64,000 nucleotides of DNA from Streptomyces gilvus (GTDB lineage Bacteria > Actinomycetota > Actinomycetes > Streptomycetales > Streptomycetaceae), in NCBI RefSeq assembly GCF_022513565.1, contig NZ_JAKWBE010000017.1, forward strand, positions 1-64,000. Reading direction: 5' to 3'. The translations under genes and the position numbers were made by a program. Under the pieces are notes generated by a model. It was given only the letters and a program-made list of their open reading frames with translations. It ran no database searches and was not told the DNA's origin. Position 1 is the first letter of the stretch. The number at the start of each line of letters is the position of its first letter. Positions 24,825 to 34,955 of the stretch are shown here, piece by piece.

Positions 24825-26405
24825 TCAGACGGCCTCGACGACCGGCGGCTGCACCGGGGCGCCCTCGTCCCTACCCTCCGGCTTCGGTCCCGCTCCCCGC
24901 AGCGCGACCTCCTTCACGAACACCGCCGCGACGAGGGCGACGACGGCCACCACGGAGCCGAGCAGGAACGCCCAGTGGGTGCCCGCGGACACCGCGTGCT
25001 GGTACGCCTCGCGGGCCACCGCCGGCAGCTTCGCCAGGCTCTTCGCGTCCAGCGACGCCGACTTCTCGGTGATCTTCGCGCCCACCGAGCCGGCCCGCTC
25101 GGCCATCACGTGCTGGACCCGGTTGTTGAACAGCGCGCCCATGATCGCGACGCCGAAGGAGGAGCCGAGGGTCCGGAACAGGGTCGTCGAGGAGGACGCC
25201 ACGCCCATGTCCTTCATCTCGACGCTGTTCTGCGCGACCAGCATGGTGACCTGCATCAGGCAGCCCATGCCCAGACCGACGACCGCCATGAACACACCAG
25301 AGGTGAACCGCGAGGTGCCGGTGCCCATGGTGGACAGCAGGTACAGACCGACGATCATCAGGGCGCTGCCGACGATCGGGAAGATCTTGTAGCGGCCGGT
25401 GTTGGTGGTCACGCGCCCGGCCACCATGGAGGTGACCAGCATCGCGCCGAGCATCGGCAGCAGGAGCAGACCGGAGTTGGTCGCCGAGGCTCCCTGCACC
25501 GACTGCTGGTACAGCGGCAGGTACAGCGTCGCGCCGAACATCACGAAACCGGTGATGAAGCCGATGACCGACATCAGCGTGAAGTTGCGGCTGCGGAAGA
25601 TGTGCAGCGGTACGACCGGCTCGGCGGCCTTGGTCTGCCAGAACACGAACCCGATCAGCGCGGCCACGCCGATGCCGATCAGCTCCATGATCCGCGCGGA
25701 GGTCCAGGAGTACTCCGAGCCGCCCCAGGTGGTGACGAGGACGATGGCGGTGATGCCGACCGTCAGCAGGACCACGCCGAGGTAGTCGATGCCGGCCTTG
25801 GACCGCTTCTTCGGCAGGTGCAGCACCGCGCTGATCAGACCGAGCGCGACCACGCCGAGCGGCAGGTTGATGTAGAACGCCCAGCGCCAGCCCCAGTTGT
25901 CGGTGATGGTGCCGCCGACCAGCGGTCCGCCGATCATCGCGATGGCCATGACGCCGGCCATCATGCCCTGGTACTTGCCCCGCTCCCGCGGCGGGATCAG
26001 GTCACCGATGATCGCCATGACGCCGACCATCAGACCGCCGGCGCCGAGACCCTGCACGGCCCGGAAGCCGATGAGCTCGCCCATGTTCTGGGCCATGCCG
26101 CTGAGCGCGGAGCCGATCAGGAAGATCACGATCGAGGTCATGAACGTGGTCTTGCGCCCGAACATGTCACCGAGCTTGCCCCAGACCGGGGTCGCCGCCG
26201 CGGTGGCCAGCGTGTACGCCGTCACCACCCACGACAGGTGCTCCAGGCCGCCGAGTTCGCCCACGATCGTCGGCATCGCGGTGCCGACGATCATGTTGTC
26301 GAGCATCGCCAGCATCATCGTGATCATGAGCGCGAGCAGCACCACGCGCACGCTCTTCGGCTGTTTGTCCGGCTTGGCCTCGACTGTCTCTGTGTCCGCC
26401 ATCAT
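24825..26405 (-). CDS. DHA2-family multidrug efflux MFS transporter
   Basis: 526 residues with about 14 predicted transmembrane helices (EmrB/QacA type). The motif A-like region TPVWGKLGDMFGRKTTFM and motif C-like GPLVGGTITDNWGWRWAFYINLP are present. It should export drugs by proton antiport; substrates unknown. ATG 26405 is preferred, with GGGGAG 6 nt upstream; a GTG at 26411 and ATG 26402 are alternatives. It is divergent from a TetR gene with a triple operator between them, so repression by that TetR and induction by a substrate are likely. Confidence 0.93.
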   Translation of the reverse strand: MMADTETVEAKPDKQPKSVRVVLLALMITMMLAMLDNMIVGTAMPTIVGELGGLEHLSWVVTAYTLATAAATPVWGKLGDMFGRKTTFMTSIVIFLIGSALSGMAQNMGELIGFRAVQGLGAGGLMVGVMAIIGDLIPPRERGKYQGMMAGVMAIAMIGGPLVGGTITDNWGWRWAFYINLPLGVVALGLISAVLHLPKKRSKAGIDYLGVVLLTVGITAIVLVTTWGGSEYSWTSARIMELIGIGVAALIGFVFWQTKAAEPVVPLHIFRSRNFTLMSVIGFITGFVMFGATLYLPLYQQSVQGASATNSGLLLLPMLGAMLVTSMVAGRVTTNTGRYKIFPIVGSALMIVGLYLLSTMGTGTSRFTSGVFMAVVGLGMGCLMQVTMLVAQNSVEMKDMGVASSSTTLFRTLGSSFGVAIMGALFNNRVQHVMAERAGSVGAKITEKSASLDAKSLAKLPAVAREAYQHAVSAGTHWAFLLGSVVAVVALVAAVFVKEVALRGAGPKPEGRDEGAPVQPPVVEAV

Positions 26406-26451
26406 GCCCACTCCCCTACACCTGCCTGCGGCACTTCCCCCCGACCGGCCA

Positions 26452-26545
26452 CTTACTTGCCGCCCGGCTAGTTGACTACACTGATGAAGGTAGACCCGTA
26501 ACTAGCCGGGCGTCAAGTAAGTTTACTAGTCGGGCGGCAAGTAAG
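26452..26545. promoter_or_regulatory. Triple TetR operator between efflux gene and regulator
   Basis: Three copies of a 22-bp site share the consensus AACTAGnCGGGCGnCAAGTAAG: site A inverted at 26452-26473, B at 26500-26521 and C at 26524-26545. B and C are direct repeats 24 bp apart. Each has ACTnG/CnAGT half-sites. On the minus strand TTGACG (26516-26511) and TACCTT (26492-26487) are spaced 18 bp and would be the efflux promoter, overlapped by site B. Confidence 0.8.
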
Positions 26546-26572
26546 GCAGCAGGGGGCGTGAGGAGCGCGACA

Positions 26573-27181
26573 ATGGGCGGCACGATGGACGGCACCAAGC
26601 GGCAGCGCCGCGGAGACACTCGCCAGCGCATCCAGGACGTGGCGCTCGAACTCTTCGCCGAACAGGGCTACGAGAAGACCTCGCTGCGCGAGATCGCCGA
26701 GCGCCTGGACGTCACCAAGGCGGCGCTGTACTACCACTTCAAGACGAAGGAAGAGATCCTCGTCAGCATCTTCGAGGACCTCTCCCAGCCCATCGAGGAC
26801 CTGATCGAGTGGGGCAAGGGAGAGCCCCACACGCTGGAGACCAAGCGGGAGATCGTCCGCCGGTATCACGAGGCGCTGTCCGAGGCCCGCCCGCTCTTCC
26901 GCTTCATGCAGGAGAACCAGGCGGCGGTGAAGGAACTGCGCATCGGCGAGACGTTCCGCCACCGCATGATGGGCATGCGGGACATCCTCATCGACCCGGA
27001 CGCCACCCTCGTGGACCAGGTCCGCTGCGTCAGCGCGGTCTTCACGATGCACGCCGGCATGTTCGCGCTCAACGACCTGCCGGGCACCGACGAGGAGAAG
27101 AACCAGGCGGTCCTGGAGGTCGCGTGGGACCTGGTGGCCCAGGCCCACGCGGGCATGCAGACAGCGGTGGAGGCCTCTTAG
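26573..27181 (+). CDS. TetR-family repressor of the adjacent efflux pump
   Basis: 202 residues. N-terminal HTH: TRQRIQDVALELFAEQGYEKTSLREIAERLDVTKAALYYHFKTKEEIL, split here only for description. The C-terminal domain is the ligand-binding type. ATG 26573 has AGGAG (26561-26565) 7 nt upstream. Divergent orientation and the shared 22-bp operator repeats strongly suggest it represses itself and the DHA2 transporter. Confidence 0.9.
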   Translation: MGGTMDGTKRQRRGDTRQRIQDVALELFAEQGYEKTSLREIAERLDVTKAALYYHFKTKEEILVSIFEDLSQPIEDLIEWGKGEPHTLETKREIVRRYHEALSEARPLFRFMQENQAAVKELRIGETFRHRMMGMRDILIDPDATLVDQVRCVSAVFTMHAGMFALNDLPGTDEEKNQAVLEVAWDLVAQAHAGMQTAVEAS

Positions 27182-27210
27182 AGACGCCTTCCCAGGGCCC
27201 TCGGGTGCCC

Positions 27211-27927
27211 TCAGAGGCTGAGCCCCTGGGCGCGCAGGAACGCCACCGGGTCGATCGCCGAACCGTAGTTGGCGGTCCTGCGGATCTCGAAGTGCAGGTG
27301 CGGGCCGGTGGAGTTGCCGGTGCTGCCGGACAGGGCTATGTGCTGGCCGGTGCGGACGATCTGGCCGACCCTGACGTCGATGCGGGACAGGTGGGCGTAC
27401 TGCGAGTAGGTGCCGTTGCCGTGCTTGATCACGATGGCGTTGCCGTACGCGGGTCCGTCACCGGCGCCGTTGCCGCCGGCCTTGACCACGGTGCCGCCGT
27501 GCGCGGCGACGACTTCGGTGCCGCTGGGGACGGCGAAGTCCTGCCCGCTGTGGGTGTGCTGCCACATGGTGCCGGCCTGGGCGAACTTCGCGGAGAGCGT
27601 GTACTTGCGCACCGGGTGGACCCAGGAGGCGGCCTTCTTCGCGGCGGCGGCCTTCTTGGCCGCGGCGGCCTTGGCCTTGGCGATGGCGGCGGCCTTCTGC
27701 TTGGCCGCGGCCTTGGCGGCGGCGGCCTCGGCTGCCTTGGCGGCCTTGGCCTGCGCGGCGGCCTGGGCCTGGACGGCACTCGCGGCACTGGAGGCGGCCG
27801 TGGTGTCGGCCGCGACCGCGACTCCGGCCCCCAGGACGACCGACGCCCCGAGGCCGGCGGCCAGGACGGCCGCGCGGGTGCGCAGCGGGGACGTACGGGA
27901 AGAACGGAACGGGACACGCAGGGACAT
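27211..27927 (-). CDS. Secreted M23-family (LytM-like) peptidoglycan endopeptidase
   Basis: 238 residues: signal peptide (cleavage near AVAA at about residue 40), a 50-residue Ala/Lys-rich helical linker, and a zinc metallopeptidase M23 domain. The metal ligands are visible as HTHSGQDF (H and D) and GPHLHFEI. It should cut peptide cross-links of the cell wall. GAGG lies 5 nt before ATG 27927. Convergent with the TetR gene, with 30 bp between stops. Confidence 0.9.
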   Translation of the reverse strand: MSLRVPFRSSRTSPLRTRAAVLAAGLGASVVLGAGVAVAADTTAASSAASAVQAQAAAQAKAAKAAEAAAAKAAAKQKAAAIAKAKAAAAKKAAAAKKAASWVHPVRKYTLSAKFAQAGTMWQHTHSGQDFAVPSGTEVVAAHGGTVVKAGGNGAGDGPAYGNAIVIKHGNGTYSQYAHLSRIDVRVGQIVRTGQHIALSGSTGNSTGPHLHFEIRRTANYGSAIDPVAFLRAQGLSL

Positions 27928-28299
27928 CGAAACCTCGGGGGGTCGGCGACAGAGAAAACCACCCGGCGCACGACGTCCGCCGGATGGGCCATCCCTTGGT
28001 AACCCGGACCCCCAGAAAGCCCAAAACAGGGCATCTACGGCGTTCTCTAGTAATGGCCGGCGGAAATCCCATTCCGTCCCGGCATGAAAGCGGCTACATC
28101 CCACTATCAGCCCTAGTAACGGACAAATCGCCTGTGCCTCATGTCACCGGCCGCCACCAGAAGGCCCGACGGAAAACCTCGCCTCATGTGACGCACGTCT
28201 CTGGCCACTTACCAGCCAGTAACCCTACGGTTCCCCTCGCGCCACCCTCGCCCTCGAACATGCACAGGACAACGACATACGGACGCGAGAGGACCCCCC
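27928..28299. other. 372-bp divergent intergenic region, lower GC
   Basis: No gene is supported. It separates the divergent M23 and HAD phosphatase genes. It contains two CTAGTAAyGG words (28048 and 28113) and a -10-like TACGGT (28226-28231) about 70 bp before the phosphatase start. I looked for a c-di-AMP (ydaO) riboswitch on the M23 side and did not see its conserved core. Confidence 0.5.
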
Positions 28300-28896
28300 A
28301 TGACACGACGACGCCCCTGGGCGCGCCGCACCGCCGTCATCGCAGTCTCCGCCTCGGCCCTGGTGGCGCTGGCCGCTCCCGCCAACGCGGCGACGAGCAC
28401 CACGCAGGTCGACTACGCCACCTGGCAGAAGGACTGCCAGACCGTGATGGACCAGGCACTGCCCTACATCCAGCAGCGCGTCGCAGCCGCGTCCGGCGAG
28501 AAGCAGGCGATCGTCTTCGACGTCGACAACACCACGCTGGAGACCGACTTCGGCTTCAGCTACCCGCAGCCGGCCAACAAGCCGGTCCTGAACGTCGCGA
28601 AGTACGCCCAGGAGCACGGCGTCTCCCTGTTCTTCGTCACGGCCCGCCCCGGCATCATCGCCGCGCCCACGGAGTACAACCTCGAGTACGACGGCTACCA
28701 GGTCTCCGGCCTCTACGTCCGCGGCTTCCTCGACCTCTTCAAGGACGTCGCCGCCTACAAGACCGCCCAGCGCGTCGACATCGAGAACAAGGGCTACGAC
28801 ATCATCGCCAACATCGGCAACAGCGCCACCGACCTCTCGGGCGGCCACGCCGACAAGACCTTCAAACTCCCGGACTACGACGGCCAGTTGTCGTAG
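28300..28896 (+). CDS. Secreted HAD-family acid phosphatase (class B type)
   Basis: 198 residues: twin-Arg-like basic start (MTRRRPWARR) and signal peptide ending NAA near residue 31, then a HAD subfamily IIIB domain. Motif I FDVDNTTLE carries the nucleophile Asp, motif II is VTARP, and the terminal NIGNSATDLSG is the acidic motif. It should release phosphate from organic phosphates outside the cell. GAGAGGAC precedes the ATG. Confidence 0.88.
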   Translation: MTRRRPWARRTAVIAVSASALVALAAPANAATSTTQVDYATWQKDCQTVMDQALPYIQQRVAAASGEKQAIVFDVDNTTLETDFGFSYPQPANKPVLNVAKYAQEHGVSLFFVTARPGIIAAPTEYNLEYDGYQVSGLYVRGFLDLFKDVAAYKTAQRVDIENKGYDIIANIGNSATDLSGGHADKTFKLPDYDGQLS

Positions 28897-28928
28897 CCGC
28901 GGGGAGGCATGACGAACAGGCATGACGA

Positions 28929-28958
28929 AGGGGCCGGTGCCCGAAGGCACCGGCCCCT
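28929..28958. terminator. Bidirectional terminator between HAD phosphatase and clpC
   Basis: Perfect 13-bp stem AGGGGCCGGTGCC (28929-28941) with GGCACCGGCCCCT (28946-28958) and a CGAA tetraloop, between convergent stops. Confidence 0.85.
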
Positions 28959-28977
28959 CTTGGCGTCGCCGTGAGGC

Positions 28978-31503
<2,526 letters not shown>

Positions 31504-31764
31504 CGTTAATCGCTCCTCAGAGCGGTCAGGCAGTGGGGGGAACTTCCCCTCCCTGTCCTTCCGCAGCTTAGTCCCGCAAGCGGGGACCGCTCATTCCAAC
31601 TGCCGACACCGTCGATGGCCTCCTGACCCCGCTCACGCCGACATCTGCTCCAACCCGATGGTGCGAGACGATGTTCCCGCAGGCCAGGCAGTTACCCTCA
31701 CCATCAGTACGCCGATGGCGAACGTGAGACGTCCTGCCCTGCGTGTCGCCCCCTCCCACTAGGG
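31504..31764. other. Upstream region of clpC without a gene
   Basis: Non-coding by codon bias. It includes the clpC leader (minus strand, ending in GAGGAG) and the ClgR box at 31710-31723. A stem CCCCGC-tt-GCGGGG lies near 31575-31590. The open frame continuing to 31881 on the plus strand also lacks Streptomyces third-position bias. Confidence 0.5.
31710..31723 (-). promoter_or_regulatory. ClgR binding site upstream of clpC
   Basis: On the minus strand the site reads GTTCGC-CATCG-GCG. It matches the motif GTTCGC-5N-GCG that I recall for the Clp/Lon regulator ClgR of Streptomyces. It lies 207 bp upstream of the clpC start. Confidence 0.6.
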
Positions 31765-31881
31765 ATGTCTTACCCGCTCGCACTGACACTCCATGCCGTA
31801 CGCCCCCCGTCCCTCCGCTATGGGCGAACAACCTTGCGCTCAGCCGCACCCCCGCACGCCCCCTCTGCCGGCACTCCGCGC

Positions 31882-32886
31882 ATGCACGAGAGCACCCAGC
31901 GTAACTTCCTGGGCCATTCGGCGGTTGCGATGTACATGGTTGGCAGCCACTCACAGGCAACACCTCCCTCCCTCCCGACGGACCGCACGATCGTCCCGCT
32001 TCCTCGCCGGCCGCTCGATCCGGCCGACGCTCCCGGCGATCATGTCCGCCGGTGGTACGAGAACGAACTGGGGTGGCCGACGGTGCCCGCGGATCCGGAG
32101 AATCCAGGACATCCGGTGCGGCTGCGGGTGGGGGAACGTTTCGACGTTCTGGAGGTCCCTGCCGAGGCGGGCCGGGCGGGCCTGCGCCATCTCGCGCCGG
32201 CGTCCCCGGTCGCGGTGTGCGGCGACAGGATGCGGCTGCTGGTGGCCGCGGGCAGCGCGGAGGAACTCCCGGGCCTCCTGGAGTGGCTGGAGTGGGGCCC
32301 ACTGGCGCTGGACCTGACGGCGACCGGAGAGGGCGGAGTCATGGACGCGCCACTGCCACCCGAAGCGGTACGCCCCGGAGCAGTCCCGCGGCGGGGGGAG
32401 GCCCTACATCCGGGAGAGGCCTTGAGCCGGGAAGAGGTTCTCCGCCCGGAGGCGAACTTGCGCGGGGAAGAAGCTCTCCGCCCGGAAGCGGCCTTGCGCC
32501 GGGAAGAAGCTCTCCGCCCGGAAGCGGCCTTGCGCCGGGAAGAAGCTCTCCGCCCGGAAGCAGCCTTGCGCCGGGAAGAAGCTCTCCGCCCGGAAGCAGC
32601 CTTGCGCCGGGAAGAAGCTCTCCGCCCGGAGGAGGCCCTACGGCTCCCGCCGGGCCGCGTGGGTTCCCTGCAGGGGGCCGCCGTGTGGCTGCGGCCCCCC
32701 GGGCCGGGGTGCGAGGTCGAGGCCTCGCTGCCGACGTTGTCGGCCCTGGGGGGCGGTGGGGGCGCCCCCGATCTCGTACGACTCGTGGACACGGTGGCAA
32801 CGCAGTGCCACCGGCTGTGGCTGCGACGCGCGTGCGCGCGGCCGGCAGCCTCCCGGGCCGGTGATCAGGCGTTGGCCTTCTCGTAG
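31882..32886 (+). CDS. Conserved Streptomyces hypothetical protein with 12-residue repeats
   Basis: About 334 residues from ATG 31882; ATG 31930 is an alternative, and the frame is open back to 31765 but with non-coding codon bias there. A globular N-terminal part (RRWYENELGWPTVPADP...RLLVAAGSAEELPGLLEWLEWG) is followed by six copies of EEALRPEAALRR, then a conserved C-terminus (GAAVWLRPPGPGCEVEASLP...CHRLWLRRACA) ending in LAFS. It lies between clpC and lsr2, as in other Streptomyces. Function unknown. Its 3' end overlaps the lsr2 stop by 22 bp. Confidence 0.65.
   Translation: MHESTQRNFLGHSAVAMYMVGSHSQATPPSLPTDRTIVPLPRRPLDPADAPGDHVRRWYENELGWPTVPADPENPGHPVRLRVGERFDVLEVPAEAGRAGLRHLAPASPVAVCGDRMRLLVAAGSAEELPGLLEWLEWGPLALDLTATGEGGVMDAPLPPEAVRPGAVPRRGEALHPGEALSREEVLRPEANLRGEEALRPEAALRREEALRPEAALRREEALRPEAALRREEALRPEAALRREEALRPEEALRLPPGRVGSLQGAAVWLRPPGPGCEVEASLPTLSALGGGGGAPDLVRLVDTVATQCHRLWLRRACARPAASRAGDQALAFS
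32431..32646 (+). repeat. 36-bp in-frame tandem repeat, six units
   Basis: Units begin at 32431, 32467, 32503, 32539, 32575 and 32611. Units 2 to 5 are nearly identical and encode EEALRPEAALRR; the outer units have diverged. Two looser relatives precede them (GEALHPGEALSR). The exact period keeps the frame. Confidence 0.95.
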
Positions 32887-33200
32887 GCCTCGCGAATGGA
32901 CGCCGGAACACGGCCGCGGTCGTTGACCTCGTAACCGTTCTCCTTGGCCCACGCGCGGATCTGCGCGGTGTCCTGGCTGCCTCCGGAGGTCGCGCGCGCC
33001 TTTCCACGCCCACCCGCGGAGCGGCCTCCGGTACGGCGACCACCCTTCACGTAAGGCTCGAGAAGGCCGCGAAGCTTGTCCGCATTGGCGGTCGTGAGAT
33101 CGATCTCGTACGTCTTGCCGTCCAACGCGAACGTGACGGTCTCGTCCGCCTCGCCGCCGTCGAGGTCGTCGACAAGAAGGACCTGAACCTTCTGTGCCAC
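32865..33200 (-). CDS. lsr2: Lsr2 nucleoid-associated protein
   Basis: H-NS-like xenogeneic silencer that bridges AT-rich DNA. 111 residues: N-terminal dimerisation part (KVQVLLVDDLDGGEADETV), a basic Gly/Arg linker and the C-terminal DNA-binding domain with the minor-groove RGR hook (NDRGRVPASIREAY). GTG 33200 is chosen because AAAGGAAA lies just upstream and the family starts MAQKVQV; ATG 33215 is the alternative. The -10 TATAAC (33272-33267) lies next to a 12-bp palindrome. Confidence 0.95.
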   Translation of the reverse strand: MAQKVQVLLVDDLDGGEADETVTFALDGKTYEIDLTTANADKLRGLLEPYVKGGRRTGGRSAGGRGKARATSGGSQDTAQIRAWAKENGYEVNDRGRVPASIREAYEKANA

Positions 33201-33266
33201 CGGATTTCCTTTCATCCAAAACTTGAGGGCCGGGGGTCTGCGGCGTCCGCCGTTTCGCCGTCCCCT

Positions 33267-33288
33267 GTTATATGCAGTACTGCAGTAC
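33267..33288 (-). promoter_or_regulatory. lsr2 promoter with adjacent palindrome
   Basis: On the minus strand -10 TATAAC (33272-33267) is preceded by the perfect 12-bp palindrome GTACTGCAGTAC (33277-33288). The palindrome fills the -35/-10 spacer, a typical repressor position. The region is unusually AT-rich for this genome, which Lsr2 itself prefers. Confidence 0.5.
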
Positions 33289-33442
33289 GTCGGAAAGCAA
33301 ACCGCTTTTGCCGGAAAAACACAAACCCCTCGACAGCGGGAGGGCAGTCCCCGGCTGACAGGGAAGATGCGCGTTTCGGACATAGGGACCGTGGGCAAGG
33401 GTGGCCGTCGAAGCCCGTCGAATACTCTGCAGTGATCGGTGA

Positions 33443-33985
33443 TCACAGATGCAGAAGCATCCGGCTGTTGCCCAAGGTGTTGGGTTTCACCCGTTCGAGA
33501 CCGAGGAACTCCGCGACGCCCTCGTCATAGGAACGCAACAGCTCCGCGTAGACATCCGTGTCGACCGGTGTCTCACCGATCTCGACGAAGCCGTGCTTGC
33601 CGAAGAAGTCCACTTCGAAGGTGAGGCAGAAAACGCGGCGAACGCCCAGCCAGCGCGCGGTGTGCAGCAACTTCTCCAGCAACTGGTGGCCGACGCCGGC
33701 GCCCTTCAGGCCGGGCTTCACCGCGAGAGTGCGCACTTCCGCGAGGTCTTCCCACATCACGTGCAGCGCGCCGCAGCCGACCACCTCGGCGTTGTCGTCG
33801 CGTTCGGCGACCCAGAACTCCTGGATGTCCTCGTAAAGGGTGACGGTCGCTTTGTCGAGCAGGATGCCACCGCGGACGTAGGCGTCAAGGAGACGGCGCA
33901 CGGCCGGGACATCGCTGGTACGGGCCCGCCGGACGGTGATGGCTTTAGCGCTGACTTCGGGGCCTTCGGGGCTTGCTGCTGACAT
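33443..33985 (-). CDS. GNAT-family amino-acid N-acetyltransferase (ArgA-like)
   Basis: 180 residues with the GNAT fold: VRRARTSDVPAVRRLL, the CoA loop LAVKPGLKGAGVGHQLLEKL, and FFGKHGFVEIG. It resembles the short N-acetylglutamate synthase of mycobacteria (Rv2747), so it may feed arginine synthesis, but no arg gene is nearby. Start ATG 33985; TAGCGT lies 6 nt upstream and there is no Shine-Dalgarno. The BlaI-type gene ends 10 bp upstream, outside this start. Confidence 0.85.
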   Translation of the reverse strand: MSAASPEGPEVSAKAITVRRARTSDVPAVRRLLDAYVRGGILLDKATVTLYEDIQEFWVAERDDNAEVVGCGALHVMWEDLAEVRTLAVKPGLKGAGVGHQLLEKLLHTARWLGVRRVFCLTFEVDFFGKHGFVEIGETPVDTDVYAELLRSYDEGVAEFLGLERVKPNTLGNSRMLLHL

Positions 33986-33994
33986 GAGCGGACG

Positions 33995-34432
33995 CTATCG
34001 CCCGTCGTCGCCCGGTGCGGAGCCGGGGTTCTCCTCGCCATCCGGGGGTTCGGGTGTTTCCGCCGGCTGTTCGGGCCCTTGCACGATCCGTACGGCGTCT
34101 CGCAGGGCCTGGCGCTGTTCCTCGCTCATCATCCCGAAGAAGGCGACGAGAGCGGCCGCGGGGTTGTCACTCTGGGACCAGGCGTCGTTCATCAGGGCGG
34201 CGGCGTAGGCGGCCCGGGTGGAGACCGCCTCATATCGATAGGCCCGGCCTTCCGCCTCACGGCGCACCCAGCCCTTCTGATGGAGATTGTCCAAAACGGT
34301 CATCACCGTGGTGTACGCGATGGACCGTTCCTGCTGAAGGTCTTCCAGGACTTCTCGAACGGTCACCGGGCGGTTCCACTTCCACACCCGCGTCATGACC
34401 GCGTCTTCGAGTTCTCCCAATGGGCGAGGCAC
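33995..34432 (-). CDS. BlaI/MecI/CopY-family transcriptional regulator
   Basis: 145 residues. Winged helix LGELEDAVMTRVWKWNRPVTVREVLEDL followed by TTVMTVLDNLHQKGWVRRE (shown as parts) is the BlaI signature. The C-terminal half has the dimerisation and cleavage region (LVAFFGMMSEEQ) and an acidic tail. No BlaR/M56 protease gene is adjacent, so signal and targets are unknown. GTG 34432 with TATTGT 8 nt upstream may be leaderless. Confidence 0.88.
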   Translation of the reverse strand: MPRPLGELEDAVMTRVWKWNRPVTVREVLEDLQQERSIAYTTVMTVLDNLHQKGWVRREAEGRAYRYEAVSTRAAYAAALMNDAWSQSDNPAAALVAFFGMMSEEQRQALRDAVRIVQGPEQPAETPEPPDGEENPGSAPGDDGR

Positions 34433-34506
34433 AGCTCAGCACAATAGTGGGAGAACTCCACATTCGCGTGCCGGACGTGCGCTTTCACTGGCAAACAGCA
34501 ACAAAA

Positions 34507-34541
34507 AGGGCGTACGACTCTGAGGTGCGAGCCGTACGCCG
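34507..34541 (-). terminator. T-tract terminator of the small membrane protein gene
   Basis: Read on the minus strand, GGCGTACGG...TCGTACGCC forms an 8-bp stem and is followed by CTTTTTGTTG. A real U-tract is rare in this genome. It ends the gene at 34562-34741. Confidence 0.65.
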
Positions 34542-34561
34542 GGGAAGCGGGGGCGGGCCGC

Positions 34562-34741
34562 TCAGCCGTCGGTCTTGGCGGGGGCCTGCTGGGCGGCCTC
34601 CGCACGCGCGATGGCCGCGTCGACCGCCGCGTCCTCCTTGGCCTTGTTGGCCCCGCCCTGGGTCTTCACGATCACCCTGATCAGCCCGATGAAGAACACG
34701 GCCATGACGACCGGCGGCACGAGCGCGGAGACGTAGTCCAT
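34562..34741 (-). CDS. Small single-pass membrane protein
   Basis: 59 residues: MDYVSALVPPVVMAVFFIGL starts an N-terminal transmembrane helix (5-25), then a charged Ala/Lys-rich helical tail. The family is common in Streptomyces next to BlaI-like genes; function unknown. TACTCT (34753-34748) lies 6 nt before the ATG with no Shine-Dalgarno, so it is probably leaderless. A U-tract terminator follows. Confidence 0.75.
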   Translation of the reverse strand: MDYVSALVPPVVMAVFFIGLIRVIVKTQGGANKAKEDAAVDAAIARAEAAQQAPAKTDG

Positions 34742-34841
34742 GAATCCAGAGTAGCCAGCCCCCACCGGACAACCGGTCCGGGGTCGACCAAGCGGCCCGA
34801 ACGGGCCGACGGGGCGCTTGGTCGGGTCGACAGGGGCGAAA

Positions 34842-34955
34842 GGGTCAGACCGCGGTGAGCTGCCGCGGGCCCGCCGGGGCGGAGGGAACAGGGCGACTGC
34901 GGCGAGCTGCCGAGGCGGATCTGCCGGGCCGCAGGGGTCAGACCGCGGTGAGCTG
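34842..34955. repeat. Degenerate 46-bp repeat derived from a gene 3' end
   Basis: GGGTCAGACCGCGGTGAGCTG occurs at 34842-34862 and again at 34935-34955, where it includes the stop and last codons (QLTAV) of the minus-strand gene ending at 34938. A weaker copy (GGCGACTGCGGCGAGCTGCCG) lies between, near 34891. The extra copies lie outside the gene. Confidence 0.8.

Noticed and set aside
27928..28200. c-di-AMP (ydaO) riboswitch before the M23 endopeptidase
   Set aside because: Streptomyces cell-wall hydrolases often carry one, but the conserved ydaO core words are not found on the minus strand here.
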